DNA from: Lysobacterales bacterium
GTDB lineage: Bacteria; Pseudomonadota; Gammaproteobacteria; Xanthomonadales; SZUA-36
Assembly: GCA_026196445.1 (NCBI GenBank)
Contig: JAPHTE010000390.1
Location: 1 to 6,303 of the forward strand
Direction: 5' to 3'
DNA length: 6,303 nucleotides
In this document: one piece after another, positions 1 to 6,249 of the stretch
How positions within the stretch are numbered: position 1 is the stretch's first letter
Layout of the letters: each line of letters begins with the position of its first letter
Notes under the pieces: generated by a model
Database searches by the model: none
The model's input: only the letters and a program-made list of their open reading frames with translations
What the model was told of the DNA's origin: nothing
Position numbers and translations under genes: made by a program

Positions 1-1
1 G

Positions 2-598
2 GGTGGCTGGGCATCAGCGTCAGTTGCATTGAGTGGCAACAAGGATATCATTGTAAGCCAGCCAGGTACTTATCTGTTTACACTACGCTGTGTTGGCGAT
101 TCCGGCACCGTTCAAAGTCAATTGAGCGTGACGGCCGTTACCGATACGCCGCCACCCGATAATTGTGCTGCCGCCACGCTAGGCGGAACCACGGTTGAGT
201 GGGCTGAATTCTGGAACGACGTGCCATTTCCTGATCCGGTATACGGCAGTATCTACAGCGATATCCCACGTAATGGTTACCTGGCTATCAAGTTCAATAC
301 GGCCGATTTTGTTGATACGGGCCTGTTGTCCACCATCGAAACCACTGCGACCAGGGGCCGCAGGCTCGGTGCGCTCAGCCAGTGTCCGGGTGATTTTGAT
401 GTAGCAGATGAATGCCAGGAAATCTGGGGTAATGGCGGCGACATAATCTGGACGACCGATGGCTACAGTGGTGCATGTGATCTGGAACCCAATACGACGT
501 ATTATTTTAATATTACGTTTACCGATGGGGTCGATCCGACTACTTCGGAATGTACGAGTACGTATTGTCAAACCAAGGTCAGAGCTAAAAATCCCTAG
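2..598 (+). CDS. Secreted Ig/PKD-like cysteine-rich protein, 3' end (partial)
   Basis: The reading frame is open from the window edge, so the true start lies upstream; 198 residues are visible before a TAG stop. The first ~45 residues (GGWASAS, then GTYLFTLRC) look like the last strands of a bacterial Ig/PKD-like repeat, in which a Trp core and a Cys on the closing strand pair with an earlier Cys. A TPPPD linker leads to a ~140-residue C-terminal domain rich in Thr, Asn, aromatics and predicted beta strands. It contains the segments LGALSQCPGDFD, GNGGDIIWTTDG and LEPNTTYYFNITFTDG. Seven cysteines are visible (about 30, 55, 128, 138, 159, 184 and 189 of the visible part), which suggests disulfides outside the cytoplasm. 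I do not recognise a named family for the C-terminal domain. No PEP-CTERM, LPXTG or membrane anchor follows; the chain ends RAKNP. A surface or secreted role is inferred from composition only. A strong terminator follows at once, so this gene ends its own transcription unit. Confidence 0.75.
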   Translation, partial: GGWASASVALSGNKDIIVSQPGTYLFTLRCVGDSGTVQSQLSVTAVTDTPPPDNCAAATLGGTTVEWAEFWNDVPFPDPVYGSIYSDIPRNGYLAIKFNTADFVDTGLLSTIETTATRGRRLGALSQCPGDFDVADECQEIWGNGGDIIWTTDGYSGACDLEPNTTYYFNITFTDGVDPTTSECTSTYCQTKVRAKNP

Positions 599-618
599 TA
601 AAACAATGCAGTAAGAAC

Positions 619-652
619 AAGGCCGGGCCCCACATGGGAGCCCGGCCTTTTT
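619..652 (+). terminator. Rho-independent terminator
   Basis: A perfect 10-bp stem (AAGGCCGGGC at 619-628 against GCCCGGCCTT at 640-649) can extend inward by three C-G pairs past a bulged A at 639, leaving an ACAT loop. A run of five T (648-652) follows. It begins 20 nt after the stop of the upstream secreted-protein gene. On the opposite strand the hairpin lacks a good T tract, so it should act mainly on + strand transcripts. It separates the left gene from the polysaccharide cluster. Confidence 0.93.
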
Positions 653-687
653 GATTAAGACAGTCTATTCCATTTCGAGAATCAACA

Positions 688-1626
688 ATGAATATCAGGT
701 GTTTTCTATTCGGTATTTCTATATTGGCAATTTCCCCTCAGGTGTTGAGTGCGGGGGAAACACAGGTGCAGACGGAAGTCTTGGCACAACGTGGCAACGG
801 CGTGATTACTCAATCTGCGTTTGCTGCCCGGGTCGCAAAAATTCCCAGGGACCAAAGACAACAGGCTTTGCGGGATCAAAGCCGTTTGCAGGATATGATC
901 AATGTCATGCTGATCAATGCTCAACTCGCTGCAGATGCCCGTGCGACCGGTTTTGACGACGAGCAAATCGTAGTTGACCGTATGAAGCTTGCTGCGGAAT
1001 CAGAGTTGGCCGCAGCCTGGCTGGATCATTATGTGCAGTCTCAGCCGGCGGCAGATTACGAGCTACTGGCCCGTGAATACTACCTGGTAAACCAGGACAA
1101 GATGATGTCTCCTGCAAAATTTGACGCCAGTCACATCCTGATAACCACCCAGGAACGTGATGATGAAGATGCCAAAGCATTGGCCGATTCCCTCTATGAC
1201 CAATTGATAGAAAACCCGTCAAAATTTGACCAGTTTGTCATCGAATACTCAGAGGATCCAAAGGCCAGATCCAACAAGGGAAGATATACATCCATCGGAC
1301 CGGGGGAAATGGTCAAGGCTTTCGAGGAAACGGCACTTGCATTAAAGGAAGGTGAAATTTCACCTCCCATTAAATCAAGCTTTGGTTATCATATCATTCG
1401 CCTGGATGCACACATCGCCCCGTCGCAAAGAAGCTTTGACGAAGTCAAGGCCCAATTGATTGAGCGTCAGCGCAAAATGCACGAGGACAGGTTGAAACGG
1501 GATTACCTCGGAACTTTGACCTCTCTCGACGTGGAAATGACGAAGGAGGCCCTGGACGAGATGTTCAGAAGTCAATTTGGTGATGAAATATTTGAATCAC
1601 CCGGTAATACACCGGAAACAGAGTAG
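688..1626 (+). CDS. Periplasmic parvulin-type peptidyl-prolyl isomerase (PpiC/SurA-like)
   Basis: This 312-residue protein should catalyse cis-trans isomerisation of Xaa-Pro bonds, or act as a chaperone, in the periplasm. Residues 1-22 form a signal peptide: a short N-terminus with Arg4, a hydrophobic core and a likely cut after VLSA. There is no lipobox. Residues ~24-140 are helical and resemble the chaperone-like N-terminal region of SurA/PpiC proteins. A parvulin domain spans ~143-241, with ASHIL (147-151, His149), a Met/Phe core segment (208-213), LKEGEISPP (219-227) and FGYHII (232-237, His235). The usual GGDLG stretch is replaced by SNKGRY (195-200). The tail, ~245-312, is helical and charged. 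The ATG is preceded by only a weak GAGA at 676-679. The gene follows a terminator and lies 32 nt before wzm, so it may be first in the operon. EpsD-type isomerases are known from exopolysaccharide loci, but assignment to that subgroup is uncertain, and so is its client. Confidence 0.88.
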   Translation: MNIRCFLFGISILAISPQVLSAGETQVQTEVLAQRGNGVITQSAFAARVAKIPRDQRQQALRDQSRLQDMINVMLINAQLAADARATGFDDEQIVVDRMKLAAESELAAAWLDHYVQSQPAADYELLAREYYLVNQDKMMSPAKFDASHILITTQERDDEDAKALADSLYDQLIENPSKFDQFVIEYSEDPKARSNKGRYTSIGPGEMVKAFEETALALKEGEISPPIKSSFGYHIIRLDAHIAPSQRSFDEVKAQLIERQRKMHEDRLKRDYLGTLTSLDVEMTKEALDEMFRSQFGDEIFESPGNTPETE

Positions 1627-1634
1627 AATATTCA

Positions 1635-1658
1635 TCCTGTTCAAATGGTTGAACCGGA
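1635..1658 (+). promoter_or_regulatory. Stem-loop directly before the wzm start codon
   Basis: GTTCAA (1639-1644) pairs with TTGAAC (1649-1654) around an ATGG loop. After one T/C mismatch, TCC (1635-1637) pairs with GGA (1656-1658). The helix ends at the base before the wzm ATG. No T run follows, so it is not a normal terminator. It could modulate translation or be a processing site between the isomerase and exporter genes. A hairpin of this strength could also occur by chance. Confidence 0.35.
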
Positions 1659-2450
1659 ATGACGCCGGGTAAAAATAAAAAAATCAACGGGGTGTTCTTC
1701 AGGAACCTGGTCATCCACCAGGTCAAGCAGGATTACCTTGAAAATATCACTGGTTTTGCTTGGCTGATTTTGCAACCGCTGATCCTGTTGGCGGTCTATT
1801 CATTCGTATTTTCCACCATATTCAAGGCCCGTATACCGGAGGCCGGGGACATCGGTTTTGTCCCTTACCTGGCCGTGGCGTTCTGGCCGTGGATCGCGTT
1901 TTCAGAAGCGGTAATCAAGGCCAGCAGCTCGATCACTTCCAACGCCGCGTTGATCGGCAAGGTGGCATTCGCCACGGAGCAGATACCGCTGGCCACGGTA
2001 ACGGCGACATTCCTGATGCACGTGACCGGGTACCTCGCGGTGCTGCTCGTTTTGCAATTGATGGGAACCGACATTCACTGGCTTTACCTGTCATTGGTCG
2101 TGCCGGTGATCATCCTGATCTGGTTATTCGCCTGCGCCATTGCGCTGTTTGCGAGTGCGATCCAGGTCTTTATTCGTGATGTCGCACAGATCCTGCCACC
2201 CTTGATGATGTTCTGGTTTTTCACGACACCCATTTTATACAGCGCATCCTATCTGCCGGCCTCGGTTCAGGGCATCGCAGAGTGGAACCCGATGGCCTGG
2301 TTCGTGGCGCGTTTGCGTGAATTTTTACTGTTGGGCGAGATAAACCTGGACTGGAAGGCGCTGATCATTGTCCTGCTGATCGGCTTGTTCTGTTGGCTGT
2401 CGATCCGTTTTTTCCGCCGGTTTTCCGGGCACTTCGAGGACTTTCTCTGA
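1659..2450 (+). CDS. wzm: Polysaccharide ABC transporter, permease subunit (ABC-2 family, Wzm)
   Basis: This 263-residue inner-membrane protein should form the channel that moves a lipid-linked polysaccharide to the periplasmic side, as a dimer working with the ATPase encoded next. Six hydrophobic segments are visible, at about 33-54, 68-86, 112-134, 143-167, 178-196 and 234-251. The pattern is typical of ABC-2 O-antigen/teichoic-acid exporters: an amphipathic N-terminus before GFAWLILQPL, the FIRDVAQI motif (171-178) followed by FWFFTTPILY (185-194), and NPMAWFVARLREFLL (210-224). Length is normal for the family. An in-frame TGA at 1650-1652 leaves the ATG at 1659 as the only conventional start before the first helix region. 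The Shine-Dalgarno signal is poor and a small hairpin abuts the start. Its stop overlaps the wzt start, as expected for a stoichiometric pair. Confidence 0.95.
   Translation: MTPGKNKKINGVFFRNLVIHQVKQDYLENITGFAWLILQPLILLAVYSFVFSTIFKARIPEAGDIGFVPYLAVAFWPWIAFSEAVIKASSSITSNAALIGKVAFATEQIPLATVTATFLMHVTGYLAVLLVLQLMGTDIHWLYLSLVVPVIILIWLFACAIALFASAIQVFIRDVAQILPPLMMFWFFTTPILYSASYLPASVQGIAEWNPMAWFVARLREFLLLGEINLDWKALIIVLLIGLFCWLSIRFFRRFSGHFEDFL
2436..2440 (+). promoter_or_regulatory. Ribosome binding site of wzt
   Basis: GAGGA lies inside the end of wzm, 9 nt before the ATG at 2450. It supports that ATG over an in-frame TTG at 2393, which would add 19 residues and lengthen the overlap with wzm. Confidence 0.75.
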
Positions 2451-3637
2451 TGGATCGCCTGGTCAACATCGAGAACGTCAGCAAGGTATACCCGCGGGTA
2501 TATAAGCCCGGTGAGAGACTCAGGGCGTTTGGCTCCCTGTTGCTCGGCCGCGACCCGGTTCACGGCGCGGAAGTTCTGGATGGGATCAGCCTGGAAGTCG
2601 TGCGCGGACAGTCACTGGGTATAATCGGTGAGAACGGTGCGGGCAAGTCCACCTTGCTGAAGGTGCTGACCGGTGTCATAAAACCATCCCGTGGCAAGGT
2701 CGAGGTGCACGGCAATGTGGCGGCCATGCTGGAGTTGAGTGCCGGTTTCCAGCCGGACTTCAGCGGTATGGACAATGTTCGTATGAAGGCTTCGTTGATG
2801 GGTTTGAGCAACCGGGAACTGGAGGAGAACCTCGATGATATCCTCGCGTTCGCGGATATTGGTGAATACATCAATGAACCGGTCAAACACTATTCATCGG
2901 GCATGGTGGTCAGGCTTGGTTTCGCGGTGATTACCGCGTGCAAGCCCGATCTACTGATTACCGACGAGGTGCTCGCGGTCGGGGACGAATCATTCCAGAA
3001 GAAGTGTATCTCCTGGATGCAGAAGTTTTTGAAGCAGGGCGGCACGTTGCTACTGGTATCGCACAGCATGTACCAGGTACAGAAACTCTGCCAGAAAGCC
3101 CTGTGGGTACACGAGGGCAAAGCACGGAAGTATGGTGACGTGTTTCCCGTTACACAGGCTTACCTGGCCTGGCATGAGAAACGCAGCGCCCGCGAGAAGG
3201 AAGCACAGATCAAGGCCACCGGCGCCGGTGCCTATTACCGAATCGAAAAATTCACGATAAATGGAGCGGGCAAAGACGAAACGCCGGAGTTTGCCATGGG
3301 TGACGATATCGAAGTCGAGATACAGATCTACTCACCTGACGACCGCCCACCGGTGGGTGTGGTCGGAGTGGTGCGGGCGGATGGGACACCGGTTTACGGA
3401 GTGATTTCGGATAACGAAGGGATCAAGCCGCTCAAGTTGTCCGACCACCACTACCGTTACCGTTTGCGTTTTTCCGATATCAGTCTTTTACCCGGTAGCT
3501 ACAACCTCAGGGGGCACTCGATGGACCCGGAAGGTGTGCGTCTATTTGATACGGCGGAAATGGTCTTTTCCGTTGCCGGCAATACCAAGGAAGTGGGCTA
3601 TATCCGGCTGCCTCACGAGTGGCTGGACCAGGATTAA
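2450..3637 (+). CDS. wzt: Polysaccharide ABC transporter, ATP-binding subunit with C-terminal carbohydrate-binding domain (Wzt)
   Basis: This 395-residue cytoplasmic ATPase should power glycan export through Wzm. The nucleotide-binding domain covers ~1-240: Walker A GENGAGKST (60-68), an ABC signature in the Wzt form YSSGMVVRLGFAV (148-160), Walker B LLITDEVLAVGD (168-179, Asp172/Glu173) and the switch His205 in LLVSHSM. After a linker (~241-262), residues ~263-378 form a beta-rich domain with AMGDDIEVEIQIYS, VVRADGTPVYGVIS and LLPGSYNLRGHS. This fits the Wzt C-terminal domain that in E. coli O8/O9a-type systems binds the finished O-polysaccharide. Short exporters such as KpsT lack it, so the length (~395 against ~220-250) is informative. 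The ATG shares its A with the wzm TGA (TGATG) and has a GAGGA site. The glycosyltransferase gene starts 5 nt after the stop. The substrate cannot be read from sequence. Confidence 0.96.
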   Translation: MDRLVNIENVSKVYPRVYKPGERLRAFGSLLLGRDPVHGAEVLDGISLEVVRGQSLGIIGENGAGKSTLLKVLTGVIKPSRGKVEVHGNVAAMLELSAGFQPDFSGMDNVRMKASLMGLSNRELEENLDDILAFADIGEYINEPVKHYSSGMVVRLGFAVITACKPDLLITDEVLAVGDESFQKKCISWMQKFLKQGGTLLLVSHSMYQVQKLCQKALWVHEGKARKYGDVFPVTQAYLAWHEKRSAREKEAQIKATGAGAYYRIEKFTINGAGKDETPEFAMGDDIEVEIQIYSPDDRPPVGVVGVVRADGTPVYGVISDNEGIKPLKLSDHHYRYRLRFSDISLLPGSYNLRGHSMDPEGVRLFDTAEMVFSVAGNTKEVGYIRLPHEWLDQD

Positions 3638-3642
3638 GCACT

Positions 3643-4467
3643 ATGCAGATCATCGTACCGGTATTCGATGCGTTCGAGCATCTGCAACTCTGTCTCGACT
3701 CAATTGCCCGGACGGTGCCTGCAGATACCGGGATTCTCCTGATTGACGATGCCTCTACGGACCAGCGGATACGGCCTTTCCTGAGATCGTGGGCGGATGA
3801 GAACAGTTCATTTCGCCAGTTTCTCGGCAACGATCAAAACATGGGGTTTGTCGCCACAGCCAACCGTGGTCTGCGCGTGGCACATACTGATGTGGTTCTA
3901 CTGAACTCCGACACCCGGGTGAGCACGGGCTGGCTGGAAAACCTGGCGGCTTGCCTGGCATCCGACGCTACCATCGCCACCGCAACTCCGTGGTCAAATA
4001 ACGGTGAAATCGTCTCCATCCCGGAATTTTGCAGGAACAACCCGCCCCCCGCGGATGCGGATGCCGTGGCCATGGCGATAAAAGCTTGCGGCCAGCCTGT
4101 TTATCCAGAACTGCCTACCGCCGTGGGTTTTTGCATGGCCATCTCGGCCCGTGCGATCGAACGGGTTGGGCTGTTTGACGAAGCAACTTTCGGTCGTGGT
4201 TATGGCGAAGAAAATGATTTTTGCCAGCGTGCCAAACAAGCGGGATTTCGAAATGTGCTGTGTGATGACGCTTACGTGGTTCACCACGGTGGCGCCTCGT
4301 TCGGGCCCCTGGGATTGCAACCGGATGCTCAAAGCATGCAGCGCTTGCTGGCCAAGCACCCCCACTACCAGGCGGACGTAACCGAGTTCATCCAAAGCGA
4401 CCCGTTGGCCGGGCGGCGCCGGGAAATACTCGATTACCTGGAATACGTTAAAATCACGTTGTCTTAG
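3643..4467 (+). CDS. Family 2 glycosyltransferase (GT-A fold)
   Basis: This 274-residue cytoplasmic enzyme probably adds one sugar from a nucleotide donor to the growing glycan. The GT-A nucleotide-binding start MQIIVPVFDAFEHLQLCLDS is followed by LLIDDAST (32-39), NMGFVATANRG (66-76) and the metal-binding DXD-like LLNSDT (86-91, Asp90). Further on come TPWSNN (115-120), PTAVGFCMAIS (158-168) and GRGYGEENDFCQRA (184-197), whose acidic cluster is the likely catalytic-base region, then VVHHGGASFG (212-221). This pattern is common in O-antigen and rhamnan-type transferases, often as one module of a larger protein; here it stands alone and looks complete. There is no membrane helix. The ATG at 3643 has AGGA at 3630-3633, 9 nt upstream, and starts right at the conserved strand. 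An in-frame upstream start at 3619 would overlap wzt and add residues before the fold. Donor and acceptor are unknown. Confidence 0.93.
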   Translation: MQIIVPVFDAFEHLQLCLDSIARTVPADTGILLIDDASTDQRIRPFLRSWADENSSFRQFLGNDQNMGFVATANRGLRVAHTDVVLLNSDTRVSTGWLENLAACLASDATIATATPWSNNGEIVSIPEFCRNNPPPADADAVAMAIKACGQPVYPELPTAVGFCMAISARAIERVGLFDEATFGRGYGEENDFCQRAKQAGFRNVLCDDAYVVHHGGASFGPLGLQPDAQSMQRLLAKHPHYQADVTEFIQSDPLAGRRREILDYLEYVKITLS

Positions 4468-4469
4468 CC

Positions 4470-4474
4470 AAAGG
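4470..4474 (+). promoter_or_regulatory. Ribosome binding site deciding the TTG start of the methyltransferase
   Basis: AAAGG lies 8 nt before the TTG at 4483. The preceding gene's TAG at 4465-4467 is in the same frame, and no ATG, GTG or other TTG lies between, so this site supports TTG initiation. Confidence 0.65.
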
Positions 4475-4482
4475 TCAACACA

Positions 4483-5376
4483 TTGTCTGGTCCCCTGGAA
4501 TTCACCGGCGAGCGATTCACACCTGAGTGCGTGCGCGAAATCTGGTACGAGCATTACCACCGCTATGCGCTGGCTGCACGATGGTGTGATGGCAAGCGTA
4601 CGCTGGATGCCGCCTGTGGCGAGGGATACGGTTCGGCCGTGTTGGCGAAGTCGGGTGCGAAGGTCGACGGCGTGGATATTTCAGAACGGGTTATCGCCCA
4701 TGCCCGTCAACAATATGGGGATATTGAACAATTGGATTTCCACGTGGCCGATTGTACTGACCTGCCGTTCGCGGACAGTGAATTCGATCGTGTGGTTTCA
4801 TTTGAAACACTTGAACACCTGGCCACCCACGATGAACTATTGACAGAATTCAAACGCGTGCTCAAACCCGATGGGTTCCTGGTCCTGTCATCACCGGACA
4901 AGGCGGTGTACTCCGAAGGGGAAGGCACCGTTAATGAATTCCACGTCAGGGAACTGTACCGCGAAGAACTCGAAGCCCTTATTGCCCGGCATTTCCCGGC
5001 CAGCCGGTTGCTTGGTCAAAAGCTGATGTTCCATTCCGCCATATGGTCGATGGAAGCCATTGACCAGGTTGCCCTTGACCAGGTAGCAGACGGTGAGTCG
5101 GGTTCAGTGCGGGTGATCAAGCAGCCCGCGATGTACTTCATTGCATTGTGTGCTGCTGCTGAGAAGTACCTGCCGGACCTTGACGGCCGGCTGTGGTTGT
5201 TCGATGACCTGGAAGAATCCGTTTACCAGCATTATCACGGTGAAGTCAGGCGCAACATGGCGGCCGGTGGCATCATTGCTGGTCTGGAGAAGAAGATTGC
5301 GGAATTAAGCACCGGGTCTGAGCAGGCGGGAGTTGCAAAACGCTCCTGGTGGCGTCGCTTGCTGCATAAATCATGA
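4483..5376 (+). CDS. Class I SAM-dependent methyltransferase of a polysaccharide cluster
   Basis: This 297-residue enzyme should transfer a methyl group from S-adenosylmethionine, probably to a sugar of the glycan. The family N-terminus EFTGERFTPE (6-15) and EHYHRYALA (23-31) precede motif I LDAACGEGYGS (41-51), VDGVDIS (61-67, acidic end of strand 2), ADCTDLPF (89-96), SFETLEHL (106-113) and VLKPDGFLVLSSPD (126-139). FHVRELYREELEALI (153-167) follows, as usual in methyltransferases of O-antigen loci. The region ~210-260 is an accessory segment; residues ~262-276 could form a short coiled coil, and the end (SWWRRLLHKS) is basic and aromatic, perhaps membrane-facing. TTG is the only conventional start before the conserved N-terminus and has a good ribosome site. 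A near-exact 15-bp tandem repeat sits at ~5060-5089. The gene lies between two glycosyltransferases. Sugar O-methylation is inferred; N-methylation or another small-molecule target is not excluded. Confidence 0.9.
   Translation: MSGPLEFTGERFTPECVREIWYEHYHRYALAARWCDGKRTLDAACGEGYGSAVLAKSGAKVDGVDISERVIAHARQQYGDIEQLDFHVADCTDLPFADSEFDRVVSFETLEHLATHDELLTEFKRVLKPDGFLVLSSPDKAVYSEGEGTVNEFHVRELYREELEALIARHFPASRLLGQKLMFHSAIWSMEAIDQVALDQVADGESGSVRVIKQPAMYFIALCAAAEKYLPDLDGRLWLFDDLEESVYQHYHGEVRRNMAAGGIIAGLEKKIAELSTGSEQAGVAKRSWWRRLLHKS
5060..5089 (+). repeat. Two-copy 15-bp tandem repeat inside the methyltransferase gene
   Basis: TTGACCAGGT occurs at 5060-5069 and again at 5075-5084. With the flanking bases the two 15-bp units are nearly the same. 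The repeat encodes DQVAL then DQVAD (residues 194-203), between the catalytic domain and the C-terminal region. It keeps the reading frame and may be a small in-frame duplication. Confidence 0.6.
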
Positions 5377-5382
5377 ACGCCA

Positions 5383-6249
5383 ATGTCCATCGATACGATC
5401 ATAGTCAATTACAACGCTGGTGAAGCCTTGCAGCGCTGTGTGAACGCAGTGCGCACGGGTACCCGGCACAGCAGAATAATTGTAATTGACAATGCATCGG
5501 ATGACGGCAGCGCGGAGCGTCTGCGTAACCTATATGGAGACCGCTCGGGCATCGAGTTCCTGTTCAACCAGGCCAACCTTGGGTTTGCACCCGCGATCAA
5601 CGCGGTTGCGCGCCGTTCGACGGCGGACTGGATACTGGTTTTGAACCCCGATTGCATCGTCGAGGCGGATACCCTCGAGCGGTTGCAGTCAGCCCTTATA
5701 CCAGATCCGCGTTCAGCCCTGGCCGGGCCGGCCGTGCGTGATAAAAATGGTCGTATGCAGCGCGCGACGGTGCGACGCTTCCCCACACCGTGGAAATCTC
5801 TTATGACAGCCAGTGGGCTGTGGCGTCTGGGCCGATGGTTTCCGTTTATGGCCGGTGTTGAAGTTGACACTTCGAAGTTGGGTCAGGAAGCGATTTCCTG
5901 CGATGCGGTCAGCGGTGCCTGCATGCTGGTCCGGCGTGAGGCCCTGGAAGATGTCGGTTTCCTCGATGAGAACTATACCTTGCACTGTGAAGACCTGGAC
6001 CTGATGTACCGTTTGAAACTCGAGGGTTGGCAATGTCTCTACGTACCCGGTGCCGGGTGCATCCATTACCAGGGTTTATCCAGCCGCAAACGTCCCAGCT
6101 GGGTACATTTCCATAAACATCTCGGCATGGTGAGATTTTTCAGGAAATTCCAGGCAAGCTCTACATTTTTACCTTTCCGCTGGCTGGTGTATGTGGGCAT
6201 CTGGCTCAGGTTCCTTGTATTGTGGCCGCTGGTTCTGATCAGGCGCTGA
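5383..6249 (+). CDS. Family 2 glycosyltransferase, WbbL/rhamnosyltransferase-like
   Basis: This 288-residue GT-A enzyme probably adds a sugar to the lipid-linked glycan. Visible elements are SIDTIIVNYNAGEAL (2-16), IIVIDNASDDGS (32-43), NQANLGFAPAIN (62-73), the DXD-equivalent LVLNPDC (85-91, Asp90), the acceptor-side VSGACMLVRREAL (176-188), FLDENYTLHCEDLDLMYRL (193-211, acidic cluster Glu203/Asp204/Asp206) and HYQGLSS (228-234). This layout is typical of the WbbL-like group, many of which are rhamnosyltransferases, but the donor cannot be fixed. Residues ~265-286 are hydrophobic and end in Arg-Arg, so the C-terminus may anchor the enzyme to the membrane. The ATG at 5383 lies 6 nt after the methyltransferase TGA, without a clear Shine-Dalgarno, so translation is probably coupled. 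The other glycosyltransferase of this window shares the fold but has different motifs, so the two are not a recent duplication. Confidence 0.93.
   Translation: MSIDTIIVNYNAGEALQRCVNAVRTGTRHSRIIVIDNASDDGSAERLRNLYGDRSGIEFLFNQANLGFAPAINAVARRSTADWILVLNPDCIVEADTLERLQSALIPDPRSALAGPAVRDKNGRMQRATVRRFPTPWKSLMTASGLWRLGRWFPFMAGVEVDTSKLGQEAISCDAVSGACMLVRREALEDVGFLDENYTLHCEDLDLMYRLKLEGWQCLYVPGAGCIHYQGLSSRKRPSWVHFHKHLGMVRFFRKFQASSTFLPFRWLVYVGIWLRFLVLWPLVLIRR

Noticed and set aside
179..571. Long open frame on the minus strand opposite the first gene
   Set aside because: The product is Arg/Ile-rich with no recognisable fold and lies wholly opposite a convincing coding frame; similar minus-strand frames elsewhere in the window are rejected for the same reason.
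651..681. Possible promoter between the terminator and the isomerase gene (TTGATT with a GAGAAT-like -10)
   Set aside because: The spacing is about 19 nt and the -10 match is weak. A promoter is expected here, but I cannot place it from sequence.
1705..1723. Inverted repeat ACCTGGT/ACCAGGT with a 5-nt loop early in wzm
   Set aside because: A 7-bp stem of this kind is expected a few times by chance in 6.3 kb, and it lies in coding sequence.
2393..2449. Longer wzt form starting at TTG 2393
   Set aside because: The extra residues overlap wzm, match no Wzt N-terminus, and the ATG at 2450 has a GAGGA site and a TGATG overlap.
3217..3230. 14-bp palindrome CACCGGCGCCGGTG in the Wzt interdomain linker
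   Set aside because: It encodes Gly/Ala-rich linker residues in GC-rich codons; a 14-mer palindrome is not rare in a window this size.
3619..3642. Longer glycosyltransferase form starting inside wzt at 3619
   Set aside because: It adds eight residues before the conserved first strand; the ATG at 3643 has AGGA at a good distance.
5373..5423. ATG at 5373 forming an ATGA overlap with the methyltransferase stop
   Set aside because: It opens a frame of only 16 codons ending in TGA at 5421-5423 and is out of frame with the glycosyltransferase, whose family start fits ATG 5383.
1659..6249. Recent horizontal transfer of the polysaccharide cluster
   Set aside because: By eye the cluster is not AT-richer than its flanks, as many transferred O-antigen loci are, and there are no transposase remnants, tRNA ends or flanking repeats.
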